Shown in pieces: positions 53,851-62,902 of a stretch of DNA of 64,000 nucleotides. Below the pieces are notes generated by a model. The model had not been told where the DNA came from. It ran no database searches and saw nothing but the letters and a program-made list of their open reading frames with translations. Source of the DNA: Roseateles oligotrophus (GTDB taxonomy: Bacteria > Pseudomonadota > Gammaproteobacteria > Burkholderiales > Burkholderiaceae_C); assembly GCF_025717515.1 (NCBI RefSeq), contig NZ_JAJIRN010000008.1:124001-188000 (forward strand), given 5' to 3'. A program made the translations under genes and the position numbers. How positions within the stretch are numbered: the stretch's first letter is position 1; each line of letters opens with the position of its first letter.

Positions 53851-56800
53851 ATGACCACAAACCCCAACGCTTGGGTCGCCATTGATCATGGCCTTGCTGG
53901 CGACCACGCGCTGGCACCCTACACATTGCGGCTGCAGGGCGACCGTTCGCTCTATCTAGCGATTGCCAACGACGATTGGGTCTTGGTCATAAGCCCCGGC
54001 GCTCAGATTACCCGCGTTGGCCGTGTGATCCGTATCCGTTCAGACCTCACGACGACGACCCTGTACTTTGACCGATTGCTGCAGTTGGCCGCACCGGTCT
54101 CTGCGGGCGTGACGTCATTGGTGCTCCCGCAGTCGGGTCCGGTGGGGCGCATCCAATGGAGCGATTTTCTGGAGACCTTGGATAGGCATCTGTTGACGCC
54201 GATTGGCCAAATCCCCTTGATAGGTTCAAAGTCAGATCAGCATGAACTGGCCTACATCCGCGAGTTGTTGCAACTGGCCGTAACGGACGACCTGCTCGGA
54301 CCGGCGGGAGGCCCTCATGAGCGCATCGTCGACATGGGTGTGCGCGACCGCTACTTGGTGGGCAAGCTTGCACCGCGAGAGGTGGCTGAGCGCGGGCAGG
54401 AGTCTCCGGTGGACGCCGAGACCGCAGAGGATGAAGAAGCCGACTTGGTGGTCAAGGCCGCCGCTGGCACGATGGATTCGCCTTCAGTGAAAGCGAGGCC
54501 AGATAAAGAAGGCCCCGACGAAGTGGATGCCGCCAGCAACCAATCTTTGGTGCCCAGCAGTTTGGGCTTTACCTTCTGTGTTGCCGGCGATGTAGCCGAA
54601 ATTGAGCTGGAAGCCCGATGGGGGCGCTATGAGCGCCGCGACGATCACGACTTCGTCAAGGTTCGCAAGAACAAGGACACCGGTGCCGAAGTTGAAGTCA
54701 AGGCCAAGGTTTGGCAGCGCGTACCTTGCGGCGGGAAGATCACACTGGACTTGCTGAGTGAGGGGCCGGTAGGTTTGGTGGCCCCGGATGTCGACAACCC
54801 CGAGGTCATGGTTCAAGGCTCAATCCGAGCCAAGAATTCAAATGGGGACCGACTCATCACCTTGTTCTTGGTGAACGCTCAAAGCGAGCCGGATTCAAAT
54901 AGAGATTCGGCCTGGCTGTTTCAGCCGGAGCTGATCGTTCGCGCGCCAGCGGGTGCGGCCGACCCCGCTATTTTCCGCAGACGCCCCGTACAGGACGCCA
55001 ATGCCTTTGACCCAGAGCGCGAAGCGCTTGAGATGATTTACCGCAACCGCGTTGAGTTCGCGGTCGGCCATGGCGTGGCAGTAGGGGCGACCGAGGCAGA
55101 CGACATCATGCGGGCGACCGAGGTCCGCACGACGGTGATGCCTCAATACGAGGTACAGGTCACCGAAACGCCGGGGCTTGACCCGACCGACCGACCCGCA
55201 ATGCGTGTGATGGTCGATAGCGGCTTGTTGGACATGGAACGGCTTGCAAAACTCGACGTGGCCGATTTGGTGCAGGCGCTGGGCATGCTGACCGATGACT
55301 ATGCGGCTTGGATCGCGGAGCAGCGAGCTCGCGTCGGGGTTGAGGTGCTCGGCCACGATGCGCAAGCCAAGTTGGCGATGGAACGCTGCGACCAGATTCT
55401 CCTGCGCTTGCGCGAAGGCATTGCGACGTTGGGGACCGACCCTAAGGCCTTGGCCGCGTTCCGCTTCGCCAACCAAGCGATGGCGACGCAGCGGGTGCGC
55501 AGCCTTTATGCCTTGGCTGTCCGACGCAAAGAAGACGTGACGGTCGATCAGTTCAACCTGCTAAAGAATCGCAGCTGGCGACCATTCCAGCTTGCCTTTG
55601 TTTTGCTCTCGATCCCGGCTTTGGCCAACCCCATGCATGACGATCGGGTGCAAGCGATTGAGGCCTATGCGGACTTGCTTTGGTTCCCCACCGGCGGCGG
55701 CAAGACCGAGGCCTATTTGGGTGTGGCAGCTTTCACGATGGCGATCCGGCGATTGCAAGGCAACTTGGGCGGTTACGACAGTTCACGCGGCTTGTCGGTG
55801 ATCATGCGTTACACCTTGCGGCTGCTCACTTTGCAGCAGTTTCAGCGCGCCACTGCATTGATCTGTGCGATGGAAGTGTTGCGTCGGGTGGCAATAGCCG
55901 CAGGTGACCAAAGCCTGGGTGCCGAGCCATTCACGATAGGACTGTGGGTCGGCAACAAGGTGACGCCAGGCACGACCGAAGAGAGTCATGAGGTCATTGA
56001 GAACATTCGTAACCCGGCGAAGTATCACGCCGGTGCTGCATCACCTGCCCAGCTGACGAGCTGCCCCTGGTGCGGCACCGAGATTGAGCCCGGCAAGGAC
56101 GTCGAGGTGAGCAAGATTCACGGGCGAACCTTTCTGTATTGCGGCGACAAAAAAGGCCGCTGTGATTTTTCCAGAGGCAAGTCGAGCACCCAAGCGCACC
56201 CAGGGCTCCCGGTCTTGGTGGTTGACGAAGAAATCTATCACCGCCCTCCGACGATGATGATCGCGACGGTGGATAAGTTCGCGATGATGGCCTGGCGCGG
56301 GCAGGTTCGAACCTTGTTTGGCCGCGCGGGCCAAGAATGCGAGCGCCACGGTCTGCTGTGGAAGGGTTGCGGCTGCACCGGTAACCACCCCAAAGACAAG
56401 GTGGGGCCGGCGAGCAAGGTCAAGCCTATCGCCCACCAGATCCGTCCTCCGGACCTGATCATTCAGGACGAGTTCCATTTGATTAGCGGGCCCTTGGGCA
56501 CGATGGTGGGCTTGTATGAAACCACGGTGGACAAGCTGTGCAGCTGGGACTTGAATGGCAAGACGGTCAAGCCGAAGATCATCGCTTCAACAGCGACGGT
56601 TCGTAAGGCGACCGAGCAAGTCAAGGGTGTATTCATGCGCCAGGTGTCGGTGTTCCCGCCGCATGGCCTAGATGTCGAAGACAACTACTTCTCGGTTCAA
56701 CGCCCTATCAAGGCCAGGCCGGGTCGGCGCTACCTTGGCGTTTGTTCGCCCGGTAGCTCAAGGCCTGCGATGTTGATTCGGGTCTACACCGCGTTCTTGA

Positions 56801-57849
56801 CCGCCGGCCAAGGCTTGTTTGATCGTTTCGGTGCTGCAGCCGACCCCTATATGACGATGGTTGGTTACTTCAACTCTCTGCGTGAGCTGGGCGGCATGAA
56901 GCGGCTGGCGGAGGATGATGTACAGACCCGTGCCTACCGCGTGAAGATGAGCATGGTGGAGCGCCCGGCACTGGCTCAGCGCAGTGTGAACAATATTCGG
57001 GAGCTCACTTCTCGCGTCTCAAGCCAAGACATTCCGAAGTACCTTGACCAGATGGAGGTCAAGTTCAAGGCCGAGTACGACTCGGCTTCAGAGAAGTATG
57101 TAACGCGCTGGAAGGATGGCGACACCCGCGCGATTGACGTGGTGCTGGCGACGAACATGTTGTCGGTCGGCGTTGACGTCAACCGCCTGGGCTTGATGGC
57201 GGTGAACGGGCAACCTAAAGGGACGGCCGAGTACATCCAGGCGACCAGCCGTGTTGGTCGAGCCTTCCCGGGCTTGGTTTGCACCGTGCTGACCTGGGCT
57301 AGGCCACGAGACCTATCGCACTACGAAACCTTTGAGCACTACCACGCCACTTTTTACAAACACGTTGAAGCACAGTCGGTAACGCCGTTTTCACCTCGGG
57401 CGATGGACCGTGGTTTGACAGGCGCGATGCTGAGCTTGATGCGCCTCGATAACGACGTGCTGAGCCCTAACGATGGGGCCGGGGAGCTCACGCAGCCAAC
57501 TCAAAGCGAGATGACCGAGGCGACGAGTGTGTTGGTCAATCGGGCCTGGTCGGTTACCGACCTGCCGACCACGCAAGCGCTGGCGCAGCAGGAGTTGAAG
57601 GCGCGTGCCGATGAGTGGGCCAAAGAGGCGAATGTGGGAGGGCGAATCTTGGCTTATGAAAAGAAGGGGGCAGACAAGGACATGACGGCTGCGCTGATCA
57701 AGTCTCCCGGTATTCATGCTTGGGACCATTGGACCGTCCCGATGTCAATGCGCGAGGTGGAACCTGGGGTGCGCCTGATCATGAATACCAGCCGGCTTGA
57801 CGATGACCAGGCTTGGGTCGCACAACAGATTTCAGAGGGAGATGACTGA
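53851..57849 (+). CDS. drmA: DISARM helicase DrmA
   Basis: 1332 residues. Walker A PTGGGKTEAYLG near 613, DEFH box (IQDEFHLISG) near 872, TATVRKA, and a second lobe ending in QATSRVGRAFPG near 1130. Zinc-type Cys pairs (CPWCGTEIEPG; CGDKKGRC; CERHGLLWKGCGC) lie between the helicase lobes. The N-terminal 500 residues carry the DrmA-specific domain. DrmA acts with DrmB to bind and move along foreign DNA. Only a 23-nt gap separates it from the inserted two-gene module, and it abuts drmB directly. Confidence 0.9.
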   Translation: MTTNPNAWVAIDHGLAGDHALAPYTLRLQGDRSLYLAIANDDWVLVISPGAQITRVGRVIRIRSDLTTTTLYFDRLLQLAAPVSAGVTSLVLPQSGPVGRIQWSDFLETLDRHLLTPIGQIPLIGSKSDQHELAYIRELLQLAVTDDLLGPAGGPHERIVDMGVRDRYLVGKLAPREVAERGQESPVDAETAEDEEADLVVKAAAGTMDSPSVKARPDKEGPDEVDAASNQSLVPSSLGFTFCVAGDVAEIELEARWGRYERRDDHDFVKVRKNKDTGAEVEVKAKVWQRVPCGGKITLDLLSEGPVGLVAPDVDNPEVMVQGSIRAKNSNGDRLITLFLVNAQSEPDSNRDSAWLFQPELIVRAPAGAADPAIFRRRPVQDANAFDPEREALEMIYRNRVEFAVGHGVAVGATEADDIMRATEVRTTVMPQYEVQVTETPGLDPTDRPAMRVMVDSGLLDMERLAKLDVADLVQALGMLTDDYAAWIAEQRARVGVEVLGHDAQAKLAMERCDQILLRLREGIATLGTDPKALAAFRFANQAMATQRVRSLYALAVRRKEDVTVDQFNLLKNRSWRPFQLAFVLLSIPALANPMHDDRVQAIEAYADLLWFPTGGGKTEAYLGVAAFTMAIRRLQGNLGGYDSSRGLSVIMRYTLRLLTLQQFQRATALICAMEVLRRVAIAAGDQSLGAEPFTIGLWVGNKVTPGTTEESHEVIENIRNPAKYHAGAASPAQLTSCPWCGTEIEPGKDVEVSKIHGRTFLYCGDKKGRCDFSRGKSSTQAHPGLPVLVVDEEIYHRPPTMMIATVDKFAMMAWRGQVRTLFGRAGQECERHGLLWKGCGCTGNHPKDKVGPASKVKPIAHQIRPPDLIIQDEFHLISGPLGTMVGLYETTVDKLCSWDLNGKTVKPKIIASTATVRKATEQVKGVFMRQVSVFPPHGLDVEDNYFSVQRPIKARPGRRYLGVCSPGSSRPAMLIRVYTAFLTAGQGLFDRFGAAADPYMTMVGYFNSLRELGGMKRLAEDDVQTRAYRVKMSMVERPALAQRSVNNIRELTSRVSSQDIPKYLDQMEVKFKAEYDSASEKYVTRWKDGDTRAIDVVLATNMLSVGVDVNRLGLMAVNGQPKGTAEYIQATSRVGRAFPGLVCTVLTWARPRDLSHYETFEHYHATFYKHVEAQSVTPFSPRAMDRGLTGAMLSLMRLDNDVLSPNDGAGELTQPTQSEMTEATSVLVNRAWSVTDLPTTQALAQQELKARADEWAKEANVGGRILAYEKKGADKDMTAALIKSPGIHAWDHWTVPMSMREVEPGVRLIMNTSRLDDDQAWVAQQISEGDD

Positions 57850-59709
57850 ATGATCGTCAACAATAACAAGACGCCGGTCGGTGAAGTTAGGCCGAGCCAG
57901 CTGCTTTGGACCTATGGCCCGGGTGCGTTGATTGACCTGCCTAATTTGTCCGTGGTGACACTCGGCATTGATCGCTGGGAGAAGGACCGCTGCCAGCCCA
58001 TTCAAGAGGCTCGTTTGTTGGATGCAGTCAGAAAGGTGTTGGGCCCGCAGGTTGAAAACCTACGCATGCCACCCTTCAAGAAAGGGGAGCAACTGGATCC
58101 CTTTTCTGCCGAGGCCAATATTGGCGTCCCGGTGCGGCCTTTTCCTCGCTGGATGCGCTGTGTGAAATGCGGTTTGCTGTCGCCGTTTGACGCTCAGCTA
58201 TTCGAAATCAAAGAGAACCAGTATCGACCGGAGCGAACGCGTTTCGTGCACAGAGGATGTACGGGCTCGAAAGGTACCGACAAGGCCAAAGATGCCGATG
58301 CCGTGCCGGCTCGTTTTCTGCTGGCCTGCCGTAATGGCCATCTGGACGATTTCCCCTGGCACTACTTTGTGCACGGCGGTGCAGGCACATGCAAAGGCAC
58401 GCTGAGTTTTTACGAAAGCGGCGCTTCTTTGCAGACCGAGAACCTTTGGGTGAAGTGCTCGTGTGGAGCATCCCGCAGTTTGGCGCAGGCTTTCGGCAAG
58501 GCAGGCAAGGAAAACTTGCCCGCGTGCCGAGGCCGTCATCCGCATCTCGATCATTTTGATGTTGACTGCAAGGAGCCACCGAAAGCTGTGCTCTTGGGCG
58601 CGACGGATAGTTGGTTTCCGATCACCTTATCGGCCTTGGCCATTCCGCAGGCAAGTGATCCCTTGACTCAATTGGTGCTGGATGGATGGGATTTTTTTGA
58701 AGATGTGACCACCGAGACAGAAGTAGCTCCGATCGTGAAGACGCTCAAGAAGACGGGGTCGCTTCCTGGCATTGACAAGTTCACCCCTGCCGCCATTTGG
58801 GCGGCCATCGAATTGCATCGAAGCGGCGGCAAGGCCGAACAGGTGGGGGAGGCTGACATCAAGGGACCCGAATGGGCGGTGCTGACCGAGGCCAATCCGC
58901 CGACAGATTACCCACACTTCATGAGCAAGAAGGTCCCAAAACCGCAGGGTTTTGACAAGTACATCTCACGAGTTTTGTTGCTTGAACGACTTCGCGAAGT
59001 GAATGCTTTGTTGGGCTTCACCCGTGTTGAGGCGCCGGAATCAAGCGGCGACTCTAGCGACCGATCGCATATGGCCGCTCTGGCCATGGGCAAGCCGGAA
59101 TGGGTCCCTGCCAATCAGGTCCATGGGGAGGGCATATTTATCCAGTTTGAGGAGCAAACCCTGGTCGATTGGGAGGCCTTGGCAGCGGTGAAGCAGTTGG
59201 ATGTGCAGCTACGTGGCGGCCATCGAGGTTGGCGCAACTCGCGAAAGCTGGATCCCGTCGAAGGCTATCCAGGCATTCGTTACGCCATGCTTCACACCTT
59301 GTCGCATTTGCTGATCCGAGAACTGGCGTTGGAGTGCGGCTATAACGCGGCCAGCATCCGAGAGCGGATCTACGCCGACACATCAACGGATCAGCCTCAA
59401 GCGGGCATCTTGATTTACACGGCGGCGGCCGACTCAGATGGGACTCTGGGTGGCTTGGTGGACCTCGGTAAGCCGGAGAACCTGGGTCGCCTGTTGGAGC
59501 AAGCATTGAACCGTTCGAAGATTTGCTCTTCTGACCCACTGTGTTCCGAGCATGACCCCGAGAAGGACCGCTCCTTGCATGGCGCGGCTTGCCATGCCTG
59601 CAGCCTGGTTGCGGAGACCTCGTGCGAGCAAGGGAATCGCTATCTCGATCGTGCGCTTGTCGTGCCAACACTGGTCAATGCAGGCGCAGCGTTTTTCGTC
59701 GGCCCATGA
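57850..59709 (+). CDS. drmB: DISARM DUF1998 protein DrmB
   Basis: 619 residues. An N-terminal zinc region (CVKCGLLSPFD with later HRGCTG), the conserved ACRNGHLDDFPWHYFVHGG, and the DUF1998 domain near 475-600 (HTLSHLLIRELALECGY, GILIYTAAADSDGTLGGLV). A Cys cluster (CSSDPLC, CHACSLVAETSCEQ) lies at the C-terminus. DrmB pairs with DrmA and, in the solved complex, forms part of the DNA-binding channel and trigger. The ATG at 57,850 follows the drmA stop with no gap. Confidence 0.9.
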   Translation: MIVNNNKTPVGEVRPSQLLWTYGPGALIDLPNLSVVTLGIDRWEKDRCQPIQEARLLDAVRKVLGPQVENLRMPPFKKGEQLDPFSAEANIGVPVRPFPRWMRCVKCGLLSPFDAQLFEIKENQYRPERTRFVHRGCTGSKGTDKAKDADAVPARFLLACRNGHLDDFPWHYFVHGGAGTCKGTLSFYESGASLQTENLWVKCSCGASRSLAQAFGKAGKENLPACRGRHPHLDHFDVDCKEPPKAVLLGATDSWFPITLSALAIPQASDPLTQLVLDGWDFFEDVTTETEVAPIVKTLKKTGSLPGIDKFTPAAIWAAIELHRSGGKAEQVGEADIKGPEWAVLTEANPPTDYPHFMSKKVPKPQGFDKYISRVLLLERLREVNALLGFTRVEAPESSGDSSDRSHMAALAMGKPEWVPANQVHGEGIFIQFEEQTLVDWEALAAVKQLDVQLRGGHRGWRNSRKLDPVEGYPGIRYAMLHTLSHLLIRELALECGYNAASIRERIYADTSTDQPQAGILIYTAAADSDGTLGGLVDLGKPENLGRLLEQALNRSKICSSDPLCSEHDPEKDRSLHGAACHACSLVAETSCEQGNRYLDRALVVPTLVNAGAAFFVGP

Positions 59710-60470
59710 CTACGGCCGCATTGCTGGATGTAATCACCGCCGTAGTCGAGCAAGTTTCACCGGACAAGGCTGAAGCGCTGGCGCGCCGAATTGGCGTAGC
59801 GCCGTTGGGCAGTTCGGCCTTTGTCGATATGTTTGCCGCGCCCATGGCATCGGTCGTGCGTGAGCTTGCGAGCGCTTGGGCGAATTCAGGTTTGTCCGGC
59901 CAAGTGGTCAGCGCGATGATTCTGAGCGCAAGCCATGCGTTTAGGACCGCTCAGGCTCGGCAGTCTATAGAGCTTGTGTGGACGGGGCCCCAAACGCCTT
60001 GTGTTGCGCCGCGCCGCACCGAGCAAGCCTTGCTGCAGGTCATCACTGCCGCCGAGCACAAGCTTTTTGTGACCAGCTTCGTCGCCTATCTGATTCCGTC
60101 CATCGTTGATGCGCTCAATTCGGCAACGCAGCGAGGTGTGGCGGTCTCGGTGTTGCTTGAGTCGGCGCAGGGGCAGGGCGGTAGCCTAGACGTTGATTTC
60201 CTGAACCAAATGCGTGAGGTTGTTCCCGCTGCCCGTGTGCTCGCATGGACTCGTAAAACGGACGAGTTTTTGGGCGGCAAGGTCCATGCAAAGGTAGCGG
60301 TGGCAGATGGCCGGCTTTGTTTCGTCACCAGTGCAAATCTGACGGGATTTGCGCTGGAGCGAAACATGGAGGCCGGTGTGCTTGTCACGGGCGGGGATGT
60401 TCCTGCATTGCTGCAGGACCACTTGGAGGCGCTTGTCGCAATGGCGGTGGTGCAGAGCCCGGCACGCTAG
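59706..60470 (+). CDS. drmC: DISARM phospholipase-D-fold protein DrmC
   Basis: 254 residues from the ATG at 59,706, which overlaps the drmB stop by 4 nt; the longer frame upstream lies inside drmB. A single HKD motif (HAKVAVADGRLCFVTSANLTG near 194) marks the PLD superfamily, so an active enzyme would be a dimer. DrmC is the nuclease-like member of DISARM and in the studied system is partly dispensable. It ends the operon. Confidence 0.9.
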   Translation: MTTAALLDVITAVVEQVSPDKAEALARRIGVAPLGSSAFVDMFAAPMASVVRELASAWANSGLSGQVVSAMILSASHAFRTAQARQSIELVWTGPQTPCVAPRRTEQALLQVITAAEHKLFVTSFVAYLIPSIVDALNSATQRGVAVSVLLESAQGQGGSLDVDFLNQMREVVPAARVLAWTRKTDEFLGGKVHAKVAVADGRLCFVTSANLTGFALERNMEAGVLVTGGDVPALLQDHLEALVAMAVVQSPAR

Positions 60471-60750
60471 TACGGTCAAACCTGATTCGAATCAGGAAGC
60501 CTATTTGGGTCGTAGCCAATGCTTCAGCCTCAGTACCCGGATTGAAGTTTGAATGCCAGGCCAGTTGCTGTGAGCATTCGCGCACCTCATCTTCCGTCGA
60601 CTGCACTTGGCGTTGCATTGCGGAACAACGTTCCGTGAACGGGTTGTACCCCAAGAGATGCCCTCCGCTACTTGGGAAATGAACGAGCCGTCTTCGCGCG
60701 GCCAAATAGGATACTTCCAAACGCATACTGCATCATGTTCTTGCCAGCGC
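60471..60750. promoter_or_regulatory. Intergenic region with two palindromes
   Basis: 280 bp between drmC and the orphan nuclease-like gene. A perfect 16-bp palindrome, cctgattcgaatcagg (60,481-60,496), lies 11 nt past drmC, and cggaac-aac-gttccg (60,621-60,635) lies 116 nt before the next start. Neither has a T run. They are candidate operators. A reading frame is open here on the plus strand, but it is not protein-like before the ATG at 60,751. Confidence 0.5.
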
Positions 60751-62445
60751 ATGGATCGCCCGATGAATAGAGAAACGCGCCAAGCTGAGAGTAACGTGGA
60801 GGAGATGCTCGCCGTGGAACTGGCCGATCTGCAGGCCCGCGCGATGCAAGTTTGGGCGGGCCGTGAAGCCGAGGGGCTCATCGTCATAGTCCGCGCCCTG
60901 GATGCTGTAGCCCTCGCCAGCAAGTCTGACGTCGACGACGACAAGACCATCTCGATTGAGCGACTCAATGGTAGCCACTTCGTCCGCATTGGTGCTGCAT
61001 CCGCTCTGAAACCCTTTCTTGCAGCCGTGAAGGGCAGGCAAGACGGCGTCCCCTGGCACCCCATCAATCCAGAAGTCATGGGCCAAGCCTTCCACTACTT
61101 GCGGGTCTGCGGGCAGATCACACACCTCATCAGGATGGCTCGCCTCGAGAACTATGGCATCGCCAAGACGACCGTGTCTGGCGGCGAAGCCGAGATAGAG
61201 GTGCCGCACAGCGTGTCGGAAATGGCCACGCAGTTCGCGATGGCTCATGTACGACTGCGCGCACGCGAAGAGACGAAACCGTTTGTTCCCAAAGGCGGGT
61301 GGTCACGCCTGCGCCATCGGATGCGGAAGTACGTCGACTCCGTCGATGGCTGGTTCATTCGCTACGACAACGATCGCGAAGTTGGTGCTGCGTTCCAAAG
61401 TGCAGCGATCAATTATGGCGCCGAGTTCTACGAGAGCGAGGCGCTGATGGACGATGCCCGGATCGGCGACCGGACCTTCGGTGAGTGGAAGCAGGCCGTC
61501 CATCAGGCGCTCGGCCGGATCCTCTGCCACATCGAGTTCTGCAAGCTTCTGCGGTTCAAGGCCCCCCACATCGGACTCGGGAACATCACGACGATCTTCG
61601 CGCGACGAGAAGACGTCGAGGGTGTCTGGGTACAGGCAGGACTTCCCCCTGAGCAAGTCGAGCCCACCATGAACGCGCTGACGCTCAGCATCGACAACAT
61701 CGACGAATGGGAGCGATCCTTCGAGCTGCCTTGCCACTTCTACGTCGACTTCGGTCGATACTTTGTCCTGCTTCCTTCCTTCGGGGCGCTGGCGAACCCG
61801 TACGTCACGTTATTTAGGCACTTGCGGTCGGAGTATCGGCCGGACTGGGATCGCAGCGTCGACCAGCGGGAAGCTGCCTTCAGATCCGATCTGTCGACGG
61901 TCTTCAAGGCGCCGCGGTTCCACATTCCGTCCAATGGCTTCAAGCTGCGCCGCGACGACGGATCAGTGAGTACGGATCTGGACGCTGTTATCGTGGACAT
62001 CAAGACAGGCTCGGTCGCTCTCGTACAGCTTAAATGGCACGACCTCTTTGGTCATTCACTGTCTGAACGGGAGAGCCGCAGGCGAAACCTGCTCCAGGCC
62101 AACCGATGGGTCGAGCGGGTTTCCGACTGGGTCGGCGCCAGATCGTGCAGCGACGTCGCGCGCCAGTTGGGCATGGCATGCCAGCCCTCCGATGCTCCGC
62201 CTATGATTTTCGTGATCACGCGATACGCGGCTCGATTCACCGGCGAGCTCGACCAGGACCAGCGCGCCACTTGGCTGAGCTGGTTCGAGATCGTCCACCT
62301 GTTCAGCTCCTGCAGCCCGGAGGATCCGATTCGTGACCTACCGGCTCAGGTGCGAAAGCATGAAGACTCTGCTCGCGCACATGATGGCTACTCGGCCAAG
62401 TTCCATTTCTCGTCGTTCGCAGTGACGCTCAACGTTCGACCATGA
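60751..62445 (+). CDS. Orphan PD-(D/E)XK-type protein
   Basis: 564 residues from the ATG at 60,751; an ATG at 60,763 is also possible. Most of the protein is unrecognised and helical. Near the C-terminus, TDLDAVIVD (Asp409, Asp411) followed after 15 residues by ALVQLKW (Gln426, Lys428) fits a restriction-type nuclease core with a Q-x-K variant, as in Mrr-like enzymes. It may be an added effector beside DISARM or an independent defence gene. No methyltransferase or helicase accompanies it. Confidence 0.6.
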   Translation: MDRPMNRETRQAESNVEEMLAVELADLQARAMQVWAGREAEGLIVIVRALDAVALASKSDVDDDKTISIERLNGSHFVRIGAASALKPFLAAVKGRQDGVPWHPINPEVMGQAFHYLRVCGQITHLIRMARLENYGIAKTTVSGGEAEIEVPHSVSEMATQFAMAHVRLRAREETKPFVPKGGWSRLRHRMRKYVDSVDGWFIRYDNDREVGAAFQSAAINYGAEFYESEALMDDARIGDRTFGEWKQAVHQALGRILCHIEFCKLLRFKAPHIGLGNITTIFARREDVEGVWVQAGLPPEQVEPTMNALTLSIDNIDEWERSFELPCHFYVDFGRYFVLLPSFGALANPYVTLFRHLRSEYRPDWDRSVDQREAAFRSDLSTVFKAPRFHIPSNGFKLRRDDGSVSTDLDAVIVDIKTGSVALVQLKWHDLFGHSLSERESRRRNLLQANRWVERVSDWVGARSCSDVARQLGMACQPSDAPPMIFVITRYAARFTGELDQDQRATWLSWFEIVHLFSSCSPEDPIRDLPAQVRKHEDSARAHDGYSAKFHFSSFAVTLNVRP

Positions 62446-62703
62446 TCGCGCAAGGCTGCGCTTCCCCTACACCGCGCACGCCTCCTTGCGAGATAGCCCC
62501 GCGGAAGGAATGAATCATGACCACCATCTACTTCTACGGTTTGCTCTGACATGAGGCCAGTACTGCCACGGTCTCATTCTCCCCGTGGCGATGTATGGAT
62601 GCTCTCGGAGCAGGGCAGGGGTGCTGAGCCGATCAATGTCGACTCACCTATTGGCGGGTACTCAAGTTGCCTACAGATTGCCTACAAGTGACGGCAAGGC
62701 CAT
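62446..62703. other. Right-end non-coding stretch of element B
   Basis: 258 bp between the last cargo gene and the outer repeat. It holds a ten-codon frame (62,518-62,550) that may be a gene remnant, and the right-end TTGCCTACA repeats. No other feature is seen. Confidence 0.5.
62667..62686 (+). repeat. Element B right arm-site repeats
   Basis: Two direct copies of ttgcctaca (62,667 and 62,678), period 11 bp, in the same orientation as the three copies at 26,935-26,965 and about 80 bp from the tRNA 3' end. The shared motif ties the right boundary to the element B integrase. Confidence 0.6.
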
Positions 62704-62842
<139 letters not shown>

Positions 62843-62902
62843 TCAAGCCCTCTACTATAGCATCGAGTTTTGCTGGATTGCAAGCATTGGAGAAAAAAGT
62901 TT

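Noticed and set aside
42668-60470. Type I or III restriction, or BREX
   Set aside because: The drmA, drmB (DUF1998) and drmC (PLD) trio with an SNF2 helicase and large adenine methyltransferase is specific for DISARM. No BrxC, PglZ, HsdS or Res gene is present.
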